A stretch of 50,354 nt of DNA from Thermoleophilaceae bacterium (GTDB lineage: Bacteria > Actinomycetota > Thermoleophilia > Solirubrobacterales > Thermoleophilaceae): NCBI GenBank assembly GCA_030448005.1, contig JAUJNT010000001.1:818393-868746 (forward strand), in the 5' to 3' direction. The notes below the pieces were generated by a model. That model made no database searches. It was not told where the DNA came from and saw only the letters and a program-made list of their open reading frames with translations. Below are positions 18,251 to 28,465 of the stretch, in pieces. The stretch's first letter is position 1. Each line of letters starts with the position of its first letter. Made by a program: the position numbers and the translations under genes.

Positions 18251-19473
18251 CTACGGCGTCAGGCGGTTGAGGTCGCGGGGGAAGAGGGTGGTCTCTCGGA
18301 CGTTGTGCGCGCCAATCAGTCGAGCGACCCAGCGTTCGAGCCCGAGGGCAAAACCGCCGTGCGGCGGCATGCCGTACCTGAACGCCTGCAGATAGGCGTC
18401 ATAGGGGTCGGTCTTGTCGCCGAGCGCGGCGACATAGTCGCCGTAGCGGTGAAGCCGCTGACCGCCCGTGGCGATCTCGAGGCCGCGGAAGAGCAGGTCA
18501 AACGAGTTCGAGTAGTGGGGGCGATCTGGCTCCGGGTGGGTGTAGAACGGCCGCTTCGCCATCGGGTAGCCGGTGACGAATAGGAGCGCACCGCGCTCCT
18601 CGCAGAGGCGGCGCTCGTCTGCCGGCGCGAGATCGACGTCCTCGACCCCTGTGTCAGCGAAGTGAACCGCCGGAATCTCGCTCGGCACCTCGGGAAGCTC
18701 CAGCTCGAGCAGCTCAACCGCCGGCGCCGCACGCTCCCGGACCGCACGGACCATCCCCGCTATGACTTCGCGCACGATCGCCATCACGTCGAAGTGGTCG
18801 CGAACGAATGCCAGCTCCGCGTCAAGGGACGTGTACTCGGCGAGGTGGCGAGCCGTGTCGTGCGGCTCAGCGCGGAACACCGGTCCGGTCTCGTACACGC
18901 GCTCAAAGACCCCGACCAGCATCTGCTTGTACAACTGCGGACTCTGCGCCAGGAACGCGCGGCGCCCGAAGTAGTCGACGCTGAAGAGGTTCGCGCCGGT
19001 CTCCGTCGCGGACGCAACGATCTTGGGCGTCGAGATCTCCGTGAACCCCAGCTCGTCAAGCGTCGCGCGGAAGCCGTGTAGCGAAGCGGCCGCGATCTCA
19101 AAGCGGGCCCTTCGCTGCGGGTGTCGGAGCGCCACCGGCGCGAGATCGAGCATCGTCGGGAGCGTCTCCTTCGGAACCGGCCGGCGCATCTCGATGGGTG
19201 GCGGCTCCGCCGGCTCAGCGAGGACGTGAAAGCTTGGGTCGTGCAGCTCCACACCGCCTGGCGCTTGCGCCGACGCGATGGCATCACCTTCGACCTCCAC
19301 GACTGTCTCCGGCACCAGCGCGAGCGACTCGCTGAGGACCACCTGGGCGATGCCGCACCGGTCGCGCACGACCACGAACGAGACCGCACCAAGAGCCCGG
19401 TTCGCATGCACCCAGCCGGCCAGGCTCACTCGCTTGCCCACGTGCGCGGGAAGCTCGCTCGAAAGGCTCGCAT
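18251..19473 (-). CDS. aspartyl-tRNA synthetase, archaeal-type (AspRS2-like)
   Basis: A class II synthetase of about 407 residues that charges tRNA-Asp, or tRNA-Asn too if non-discriminating. It has an N-terminal OB-fold anticodon domain (VSLAGWVHANRALGAVSFVV). The core has VFRAEPHDTARHLAEYTSLD (motif 2), HYSNSFDLLFRGLEIATGGQ and motif 3 FALGLERWVARLIGAHNVRE. It lacks the large insertion of bacterial AspRS, so it is the short archaeal type. A perfect Shine-Dalgarno precedes the ATG at 19473, but that ATG is one frame off the core, so a one-base shift just after it is likely. The long open frame runs back to a GTG at 19537 inside the T-box leader, which is not a credible start. Confidence 0.85.
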
Positions 19474-19625
19474 CCGGATCACCTCCTTCACACAGTCGCC
19501 CTACCTGTGCGGGCGGGAGGCGTCCCCGCGGTGCCACCGCACTTCACCGCCGAAGCGGCCTCTTACGACCCGATCACGAGGGTCAGACGAAAGGCTCCGC
19601 GGTCGTCACGCCGCGTCTTTGCCCT
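19474..19625 (-). promoter_or_regulatory. T-box riboswitch leader of the aspartyl-tRNA synthetase gene
   Basis: Read on the minus strand, 19538-19526 is GGTGGCACCGCGG, the conserved T-box core. Its TGGC would pair with a tRNA 3' end GCCA, as expected for the G73 discriminator of tRNA-Asp or tRNA-Asn. A hairpin CCGC-TTCG-GCGG lies just before it, as stem III should. CCTCC at about 19515-19520 can pair with the GGAGG of the Shine-Dalgarno, so control is probably of translation: uncharged tRNA frees the ribosome site. Upstream helices can be drawn, but I could not fix the specifier codon; GAC and GAT triplets occur there. The 5' limit is approximate. This explains the gap between the erm-like gene and the synthetase gene. 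Confidence 0.75.
19476..19488 (-). promoter_or_regulatory. perfect Shine-Dalgarno sequence
   Basis: On the minus strand this reads AAGGAGGTGATCC, the full complement of the 16S rRNA 3' end, eight bases from GGAGG to the ATG at 19473. It decides the synthetase start and is the element a T-box sequestrator would mask. Confidence 0.7.
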
Positions 19626-19806
19626 CACCCCGAGGATACAGGCTCCGTCCTAGCCCTCTTGAAGCACAACAGACAGCACCGCTGAATCCAGGCGGGGTCG
19701 ACAGCCAGCATGTGGATCTCGAGAAACCAACAACGGCTTGGGTGTCGGCCCGCTTCCAGTGGTCGGATGTCCGGATGCACGCTGCCATCTTGCCGAAGAG
19801 GGCCAC
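19626..19806. other. gap between the erm-like gene and the T-box leader
   Basis: About 180 bases with no supported gene. It probably holds the promoter of the T-box leader. A CCTC-GGGGT-GAGG hairpin on the minus strand near 19622-19636 may be the first stem of the leader. Nothing else was seen. Confidence 0.3.
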
Positions 19807-20724
19807 CTACTTCCTCCTGTGCCGACGGTGAGATCCGCTGCGGCCATAGCGCCGGTCGGCGGATCGCCTGCCTCGGAGCCGAACCGGCGTGGTGCCCGGA
19901 GCTCCCGACCATGCCGGTCTGCCACGCGGCCAGCGCGCCGGGTCGACGAGCGCCACCATGGTCGCGTTGATCGCCGCCCACTGCTCGATCCCGAGCAGCG
20001 CGACCGGAAGCTGTGGATCGATGCTCAGGTCGTACAGCAACCGGCGCAGCTGGCGCTTCGAGAAGATCGGCGCGAGCGCGTCTCCGACCGGCGCACGACG
20101 AGTCTCGAACGCCTTTGCGAGCAGTCGCGCAAACGGCGCCTGCTCGCGTCGCAAAACGAGTGGTGGTGCTTGCGGCACTGCGACGAGCACTGCGGCATCG
20201 ACCCGCGGCGGTGGGCTGAAGCTCTCGGCCCTGATCTGACGTGCAATGCGGAGGTCGAAGCGCGCCCGCCACCAGAGGATGCGTGGGTTGGCGGGGCGAC
20301 GGTGGCTGACTCGCTTGCCGGCTCCCCACTCAACCACGAGCGCCGCCTGCTCGAGAGAGGAGTCGGTGGGGTCAAGCAGTCGGCCAAGCAGCGGCGTGGT
20401 GATCGCAAACGGAATGCTTGCGACCACGCGGTAGGGCCGCCGCGGCAAGGGAACTTCGAGTACGTCTTGCTCGAGCACGGTGACGTTCGCATGGTTGAAG
20501 CGGCGCCGAAGCCGCACCGCAAGCTCGGCATCTCGCTCGACCGCCACGACGCGAGCGCCCGCGCCGACGAGCGGCGCAGTGAGCGCGCCGGTGCCGGCTC
20601 CCAGGTCGAGCACGAGATCGCCTGGCCGCACGCGCGCCGTTTCGACCAGCTGGAGAGCTAGTTGCGGATCAGCTAGGTAGTGCGCACCGGGAGCGTTCGA
20701 CGGTCTTTGCCGTCGCCCGCCCAC
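19807..20724 (-). CDS. Erm-type 23S rRNA adenine N6-methyltransferase
   Basis: A 305-residue KsgA/Erm-family enzyme. Motif I is LDLGAGTGALTAPL, motif II ends AVERDAEL, motif III is EQDVLEVPLP, and the catalytic loop is ASIPFAITTPLL. A helical C-terminal domain precedes an arginine-rich basic tail like those of Erm proteins from antibiotic-producing actinomycetes. Such enzymes methylate A2058 of 23S rRNA and give macrolide, lincosamide and streptogramin B resistance. The GTG at 20724 puts the typical sequence NAPGAHYLADPQLA near the N terminus. KsgA (16S) is unlikely given the tail and catalytic loop. It sits among other resistance-type genes. Confidence 0.85.
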   Translation of the reverse strand: MGGRRQRPSNAPGAHYLADPQLALQLVETARVRPGDLVLDLGAGTGALTAPLVGAGARVVAVERDAELAVRLRRRFNHANVTVLEQDVLEVPLPRRPYRVVASIPFAITTPLLGRLLDPTDSSLEQAALVVEWGAGKRVSHRRPANPRILWWRARFDLRIARQIRAESFSPPPRVDAAVLVAVPQAPPLVLRREQAPFARLLAKAFETRRAPVGDALAPIFSKRQLRRLLYDLSIDPQLPVALLGIEQWAAINATMVALVDPARWPRGRPAWSGAPGTTPVRLRGRRSADRRYGRSGSHRRHRRK

Positions 20725-20884
20725 GGAAGACCATGACCATCAAGTCCAGGCCCCTTCGCATCGAGCAGTGGTCAGCTCTTACCATACCGCTGTTTCTCGT
20801 CAAGTGCTCATCGCCGAGGAGCGGCAGCTCGACTCGGGGCGGTCACTACCCAAGCCGACTGGGACATCTAGAGTCGCGGCAGCG

Positions 20885-21397
20885 ATGGCCACGCCGCAGC
20901 CGATCATTCGTGACGCCCATGTGAATGACATCGGCGCGATCTTCGACATCTACAACCACGAGGTGTTGCACGGAACGGCGACGTTCGACACCGAACCGCG
21001 CATCGCCGGCCGCGATGACGCCTGGCTTACCGAGCGCGACCGCAAGCGCCATCCGGTCATCGTCGCCGAAGTGGATGATCGTGTCCTCGGTTGGGCGAGC
21101 CTCAACCCGTGGTCGTCGCGGGGAGGCTACGCGCGCACGGCGGAGGGTTCCGTCTACGTCCACCGCGAGTTCCGTGGTCAAGGGGTGGGACGTGTATTGC
21201 TTGCGGCAACGGTGGAGCGGGCTCGCGATGCCGGGCTGGGCGTCGTGCTCGCTCGCATCGCGGAGGCCAACGAGGCGAGCGTCCGGCTGTTCGAGCGTCT
21301 TGGCTTCGGGCGAATCGGTACTCAGCGTCGTTGCGGGGAGAAGTTCCGGCGCATCCTCGACGTGGAGCTGATGGACCTCCACCTCGACGACGGTTGA
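20885..21397 (+). CDS. phosphinothricin N-acetyltransferase-like GNAT
   Basis: A 170-residue GNAT with the start pattern IRDAHVNDIGAIFDIYNHEV, then GTATFDTEPR, YARTAEGSVYVHREFRGQG with the acetyl-CoA loop R-G-Q-G-V-G, and RLFERLGF. This matches the Pat/Bar and MddA group, which acetylates phosphinothricin or methionine sulfoximine. I prefer the ATG at 20885; the frame opens further up but only into the intergenic region shared with the divergent erm-like gene. Confidence 0.8.
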   Translation: MATPQPIIRDAHVNDIGAIFDIYNHEVLHGTATFDTEPRIAGRDDAWLTERDRKRHPVIVAEVDDRVLGWASLNPWSSRGGYARTAEGSVYVHREFRGQGVGRVLLAATVERARDAGLGVVLARIAEANEASVRLFERLGFGRIGTQRRCGEKFRRILDVELMDLHLDDG

Positions 21398-21444
21398 TGC
21401 ACCCCGAGGAGCCGGCTGCCGCCCCCATCGCGAAGCCGGTCTCT

Positions 21445-21828
21445 TCACGCTTGCCAGAGGACGATCCGGTTCCCGCTCGGATCCTCGAAGCGCGAGTGAC
21501 GCGGTAGACCAGGCGCGTCCATGGGAGCGAAGTGTTCCTTGGCGCCGGCGGCGATGGCACGGCGGTGGGCCACTTCCAGGTTCTCGACGTTGAGGCCGAA
21601 CGCGCTGATGTGGTCACGATGTGGATCCTCCCGCCCCCGCTCACGGATGTTCAACAGGAAGAAGGAGTCACCTTCACCAAATTGCCAGCGGGCGTGAGTC
21701 GGGCGACCGTCCGACTCACCAACTTCGAGCTTCGCCTCGAAGACGCCTTCGTAGAACTCGATCGCCTCCTCTATGTCCCTCACGCCAACGTTGATGGCGA
21801 CCGGCCGAAACCCCTTGACTGGCTCCAC
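21445..21828 (-). CDS. VOC family (glyoxalase/bleomycin resistance fold) protein
   Basis: A 127-residue protein with two beta-alpha-beta-beta-beta modules: VAINVGVRDIEEAIEFYEGVF at the start and FEDPSGNRIVLWQ at the end. These are the usual ends of a VOC protein. Metal-ligand residues typical of the family (an early asparagine or histidine, a late glutamate) are only partly visible, so catalysis is uncertain. The substrate is unknown; roles range from glyoxalase to antibiotic binding. The gene is convergent with the acetyltransferase gene. Confidence 0.75.
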   Translation of the reverse strand: MEPVKGFRPVAINVGVRDIEEAIEFYEGVFEAKLEVGESDGRPTHARWQFGEGDSFFLLNIRERGREDPHRDHISAFGLNVENLEVAHRRAIAAGAKEHFAPMDAPGLPRHSRFEDPSGNRIVLWQA

Positions 21829-21910
21829 GCGAACCCCTCCTTTCTCGATTCATCGAAGCAGATCCGGTCGGTAGCGCGTCCGGCGGCTCGTAGGCGACAC
21901 TAGGGCTGCG

Positions 21911-22818
21911 GTGAGAGCGTGGGTGCCCGACTACTATGCGTTCGAGCTGTTCGGCCTCCTTCCGTCTGCGATCGAGCTCGAGGTCTTCCCGGAAGCTCCA
22001 AGCTCGGCCGCCGACCTCACCGAGGTCGAGTTCGTCGTGCCGCCCCACCGCCCGCGGGAGGTGGCGCGGGCCCTTCCCAGGATGGGACGCCTGAGGGTCA
22101 TCCAAACCGACTCGGCCGGCGTAGAGTGGCTGGTCGACCACGTCCCGCGCGGGGTGACCCTATGCAACGCCCGCGGCGTGCACGACGTCGCGACATCGGA
22201 GTGGGTTGTGGCTGCGATCTTGGCGCTGACCAAGCGGCTACCGCGCGCCATAGAGCACCAGCGCGCGGGGCGCTGGGAGCCCTTTGAGCCGGACGAGCTG
22301 GCCGGCAAGACCGTGCTGATCGTGGGCTACGGATCGATCGGCAAGGCGGTGGCCGCACGGCTTGAGCCCTTCGGCGTGCGGCTCGTTCCAGTGGCAAGGA
22401 GGGCTCGGACCGGGGTCTACCGTGCAAGTGAGCTACCGCGGCTCGTGCCCGACGCCGACGTGGTGGTCCTTCTCGCGCCGCTCACCGAGGAGACCCGGGG
22501 CCTCGTGAACGAGCGCTTCCTGCGCCTCATGCGTCCGGGATCGCTTCTCGTGAACGCGGCGAGGGGTGCCCTCGTCGACACGGCGGCTCTATTGAAAGCC
22601 CTGAGCGAGGGCCGCATACGAGCGGCGCTTGACGTCACCGACCCGGAGCCGCTCCCCGATGACCATCCGCTCTGGAGCGCCCCGGCCTCCTGCTAACCCC
22701 ACACACAGCGGGCGGCAGTCCGAAGGCGGTACCGCGAGCGGCCGCTCTGATCCGAGAGCAGCTTCTTCGCTACCTCCAAGGGCGACCGCTCACCAACGTC
22801 GTGGCGACGCCCACCTGA
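21911..22818 (+). pseudogene. D-isomer-specific 2-hydroxyacid dehydrogenase, C-terminal frameshift
   Basis: An NAD-dependent dehydrogenase. The N-terminal substrate domain ends in ATSEWVVAAILALTKRLPRA. The nucleotide-binding motif is VGYGSIGKAVAARLEPFG, and the catalytic arginine region is LAPLTEETRGLVN. The frame stops early at 22696 after PLWSAP. Adding one G in the CCCCGG run near 22683 restores GLLLTPHTAGGSP, with the catalytic histidine, and carries on to the TGA at 22818, about 302 residues in all. A single homopolymer deletion explains everything. Start is GTG 21911. Confidence 0.8.
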
Positions 22819-22826
22819 GTCGATGC

Positions 22827-23772
22827 TCACCACCGCGAGTCGCCGGCATCGATCACCTGGATCACCTGGAAGACCCACGGAGCGGTCGGTCGCGGGGCGG
22901 CCAGGCTAGGGGGAGCGCCAAGCGCTGTGACAACCCTCGCGGCGATCTGGCGAAACCGCTCTGCTTGAGCGTCGTCTGGCTCGGCGATCAGGAGGGGCCG
23001 TCCCTGCTCTGCGTGTCGCGCGAGCTCTGGGCCGAAGGGAACCTCACCGAGCTTCTTCACGCCCGATGACCAGATCGAACGGGAGTCCCTTACGGACGGA
23101 AAGATCTCAAGCTGAGTGTGGCAGTGAGGACAGACGAGCCCGTGCATGTTCTCGACGCCGCCGAGGATCGGAACGCCGGCGTCTCCGAACATCGAGATGA
23201 CCTTCTTCGCGTCCAGATGGGCGAGGTCCTGAGGGCTTACGACTATCAGGGCGCCCGAGGGTTGCAGCAGACCCACGATGTGCTGCTGCACGTCGGCCGT
23301 CCCGGGCGGAAGGTCGACCAGCAGGTAATCGAGCTTGCCCCATAGCACCTGACGGGCCAGTTGGTTGAGCACGAAGGTGATCGATGACGCGGGCAGCGAC
23401 AGTGCCTGGTCCTCACCCAGCAAGAAGCCCGCGGACATCACCTTGAGGCCGAAGCGCTCGACCGGCTCTAGGCTCACCGGCCCCTAGCCGCGGATTGCCG
23501 AACATCGGCCAGTGCCTGCGCGGCTTCGTGCGGGTGAGGTTGAGCATGAGAGGTATGTCGGGCGCGTAGACGTCGGCGTCCAGCAGGCCAACCGCGGCGC
23601 CTTTCTCTGCGAGGGCCAGTGCCAGGTTCAAGCTGATCGTCGACTTGCCGACACCGCCCTTCCCGCTTGCGACCACGACCACGTGATTTGGCCGCGGGGC
23701 CGACTCCGCGTCCCACAACCCAGCCGTGTCGCGCGGGCCGGGCCCTGGATGTGGCGTCCCGGCGCTATCCAT
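22827..23772 (-). pseudogene. Mrp/NBP35-type P-loop ATPase (iron-sulfur carrier), one frameshift
   Basis: The N-terminal piece has the deviant Walker A motif [20 protein letters not shown] and [15 protein letters not shown]. The second piece has [29 protein letters not shown] and VVSPQDLAHLDAKKVI. Together they make a typical Mrp of about 315 residues, which helps load iron-sulfur clusters. The two pieces are joined by a one-base shift in the GGGG run near 23481 (minus strand). A CxxC (GLVCPHCHTQLE) is present. The gene ends nine bases from the end of the convergent dehydrogenase gene. Confidence 0.8.
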
Positions 23773-24010
23773 CGGGACCAGTCTGGCGCAACCCCGCGCC
23801 GCTGTCCTCGAAATCCGAGAGAGAAGGCAGCGTGCCCGGCCCCTCGATGCCGAGCACCTCCACGTTTACGAGATCCACGTGGTATCCCTTGGCGGCCAGC
23901 CAGGCGGCGTGCACTCCTGTCCCCGCCCCTCGCAGGGAGCGCCTGTAGTCTCGACCTATCGCAGGAAGCGCCCGGGGCATGCCTGTGATCTGCATCAAAG
24001 CGTTTTGCAT
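23765..24010 (-). pseudogene. methyltransferase remnant with internal deletion
   Basis: The short frame contains GAGTGVHAAWLAAKGYHVDLV, the motif I region of a class I methyltransferase. It runs directly into [16 protein letters not shown], which resembles the C-terminal end of the same kind of enzyme. The middle, about 150 residues, seems to be missing, with the join inside the sequence HVDLV. It overlaps the start of the Mrp gene. I regard it as a decayed gene. Confidence 0.4.
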
Positions 24011-24075
24011 AGGTCGCTACGTGGGACGCCGGCGGTGCTAGGCACCTCCGGCCCCTACGTGGCACGATCTCGCAG

Positions 24076-24519
24076 GTGACCAACAGACCCGCGGCGGCAC
24101 AGCACCTGCGCGACCTCGCTCGGCTGCGCCGCGTCCGCGACCGGATCGACCGGGAGTACGCGCAACCGCTGGACGTCGAGGCGCTAGCGCGCGACGCGTA
24201 CATGTCGGCCGGGCACCTCAGCCGTCAGTTCCGGCTCGCCTACGGCGAGTCGCCGTACAGCTACCTAATGACGCGGCGCATCGAGCGCGCGATGGCGCTG
24301 CTGCGCCGGGGCGACCTCAGCGTCACCGAGGTCTGCTTCGCGGTCGGCTGTACGTCGCTGGGGACCTTCAGCAGTCGCTTCTCCGAGCTCGTCGGTGTGC
24401 CGCCCAGCACCTACCGGCGCCAGGCGGCGCGCGCGACGGTGGGGATGCCGCCGTGCGTCGCGAAGCAGGTGACCAGACCGATCAGGAATCGAGAAGCGCC
24501 GGCCCCGAGCCGCGGCTAG
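24076..24519 (+). CDS. AraC-family transcriptional regulator
   Basis: A 147-residue protein made almost entirely of an AraC-type DNA-binding domain with two helix-turn-helix units. These are LDVEALARDAYMSAGHLSRQ, followed by FRLAYGESPYSYLMTRRIERA, and then VTEVCFAVGCTSLGTFSSRF with FSELVGVPPSTYRR. It has no ligand-binding domain. The start is GTG 24076. It lies directly upstream of a VOC gene and a UvrA-like gene in the same direction and probably regulates them. Confidence 0.85.
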   Translation: MTNRPAAAQHLRDLARLRRVRDRIDREYAQPLDVEALARDAYMSAGHLSRQFRLAYGESPYSYLMTRRIERAMALLRRGDLSVTEVCFAVGCTSLGTFSSRFSELVGVPPSTYRRQAARATVGMPPCVAKQVTRPIRNREAPAPSRG

Positions 24520-24529
24520 CGTGGCCGTC

Positions 24530-24939
24530 ATGGACATCACCATCTACCAGGCCCTCCTCCCGCAGGACGACCCGGAGGCCTCCTGGCCTTCTATCGCGAC
24601 ACCCTCGGCTTCGAGGTCCGCAACGACGTCGGATACAACGGGATGCACTGGATCACGGTCGGTCCCCCCGACCAGCCCGGCACGTCCATCGTGCTGTACC
24701 CGCCGGCCGCCACCCCCGGCATCACCGACGACGAGCGCCGCACCATCGCCGAGATGATGGCGAAGGGAACCTACGCCAGCATCAACCTGGCCACCACCGA
24801 CCTCGACGGCACCTTCGCGCGGCTGCAGGCCGGCGCCGCCGAGGTCGTCCAGGAGCCGACCGAGCAGCCGTACGGCATCCGCGACTGCGCAGTCCGCGAT
24901 CCCGCCGGCAACCTGATCCGCATCCAGGAGCTGCGCTGA
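24530..24939 (+). pseudogene. VOC family protein, one frameshift
   Basis: Restored across a one-base shift in GAGGCCTCCTGG near 24580, it reads MDITIYQALLPQDDPEAS followed by LAFYRDTLGFEVRNDVGYNG, and ends [19 protein letters not shown]: a standard VOC protein of about 137 residues. The ATG at 24530 follows the AraC gene by ten bases and the stop precedes the UvrA-like ATG by five, so the three form one operon. VOC genes beside UvrA-like genes of this kind are often seen in actinobacteria. Confidence 0.7.
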
Positions 24940-24944
24940 GCCCG

Positions 24945-27329
<2,385 letters not shown>

Positions 27330-27499
27330 CCGAGGCCCTCGCGGACACCGTGAGACGAGCTTTCTCCGGTCAGCCATCGAGCACGGTTTGCGAATCAGTG
27401 GATGGCATCCCCTGAACCGCAAGCCCGCCGCACTCACCCTGGGCCGCCGAATAAGGAGACACGACCTAGGAATTTTGCGCCTCAAGCTCGAATTTCGAG

Positions 27500-27520
27500 G
27501 CCCTCGTGTTATCAGAGGGC
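27500..27520 (-). terminator. stem-loop after tRNA-Ala(TGC)
   Basis: On the minus strand GCCCTC pairs with GAGGGC around a nine-base loop, starting ten bases after the tRNA 3' end. A second small palindrome (CTCGA-ATT-TCGAG) follows at 27487-27499. It is probably the tRNA transcript terminator or processing site. Confidence 0.45.
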
Positions 27521-27529
27521 TTCTGGCAG

Positions 27530-27602
27530 TGGAGCCAGCCGGGCTCGAACCGGCGACCTCCTGCTTGCAAAGCAGGCGCTCTTCCAGCTGAGCTATGGCC
27601 CC
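27530..27602 (-). tRNA. tRNA-Ala (anticodon TGC)
   Basis: The minus strand folds as a standard 73-base tRNA. The acceptor GGGGCCA pairs with TGGCTCC and the discriminator is A. The D arm is AGCTCAGCTGGAAGAGC. The anticodon stem CCTGC/GCAGG carries loop TTTGCAA (anticodon TGC), and the T arm has GGTTCGAGCC. No CCA is encoded. Its 3' end faces the accessory region to its left, the orientation expected if that region integrated at this tRNA, but no matching att repeat was found. Confidence 0.95.
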
Positions 27603-27829
27603 TCGCGCTTGATTCTGCCAGGCGTCCGGCGGCGGCGCGGGAAGCGGCGCTGCCGGCCGGCGCAGATGCGGGGATCGCCCGCCCCGGCGACCCCCGCTCC
27701 GCAAAGCGGCGTCCATGCCGCTCTCAACGACGGTCTATCCGTGCCGTCGTAACGACACTTTCGTCCATGGCCCACGAGGGCTTGAGTCGAGCAGGCTCGG
27801 GGCCGAACATCCGTCCAGGTGGAGCCTGG

Positions 27830-28423
27830 CTACTCGTCGAAGTCGAAGTCGCGCGGGGGCTTCTGCTCGAACCAGAGCCTGTCGTGCTCGGGTGTCTCCT
27901 GGAGGAAATCCGGTGTCTCCTCGAGCACGTCTTCTCCCTCTTCCTCGTCTCCTTCGACTGGAGGCTCCTCGACGGCGTCGAAGCCCCGTGGAGGGGTTTG
28001 TCCGGCGTGTGCCTCCTGCGGGTCCACGGCATCGGCTGCTTCCAGGGCTTCCTCGGTCCGCATGGCCTCGGTGGCCTCGATGAACTCGACGGTCTCTTGC
28101 GCCGCCTCCACGCGCTCGTGCGGCTCGGTGAAATCAGGATCGAGCTGAGGCCCGGGATCGACCAGGGGCTCGACCGACTCGTGGAATGCCTCGGGTGGAA
28201 GCTCCTCGAGTGGCTCGGCGTACAGGTCCGGCGCCTCGGCGGTCGCATGCGGCTCGGCCAGATCGTCCACCGGCTGCTCCTCCGGCGCGGGCGACCCTGC
28301 ACCCGTCTCACGCCGGACAGGGCCGAGCGCCTCTTGCTCCTTGGCATGCAGCTCCTCCTCGCTCGCGCCGTGCTTGCGCTTGAGCTCGAGGTGCGCTCGG
28401 ATCGCCTCGTCGAGCTGGCCCAT
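27830..28423 (-). CDS. acidic, largely disordered protein
   Basis: A 197-residue protein that begins with a short helical segment MGQLDEAIRAHLELKRKHGA. It then becomes proline-, glutamate- and aspartate-rich with little predicted order, ending KPPRDFDFDE. I associate this N-terminal pattern with Solirubrobacterales genomes, from memory. The function is unknown. The ATG at 28423 lies 42 bases after the diguanylate cyclase stop, and both genes read leftward, so they may be cotranscribed. The 227 bases between it and the tRNA hold no gene. Confidence 0.65.
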   Translation of the reverse strand: MGQLDEAIRAHLELKRKHGASEEELHAKEQEALGPVRRETGAGSPAPEEQPVDDLAEPHATAEAPDLYAEPLEELPPEAFHESVEPLVDPGPQLDPDFTEPHERVEAAQETVEFIEATEAMRTEEALEAADAVDPQEAHAGQTPPRGFDAVEEPPVEGDEEEGEDVLEETPDFLQETPEHDRLWFEQKPPRDFDFDE

Positions 28424-28465
28424 CGCGCCAAAGCCTACGTCAACGGTCCGACCGGCGCCAGGCCC

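Noticed and set aside
19476-19488. Match to the 3' end of 16S rRNA on the plus strand (GGATCACCTCCTT)
   Set aside because: Nothing upstream resembles 16S rRNA. On the minus strand it is a perfect Shine-Dalgarno at the right distance from an ATG.
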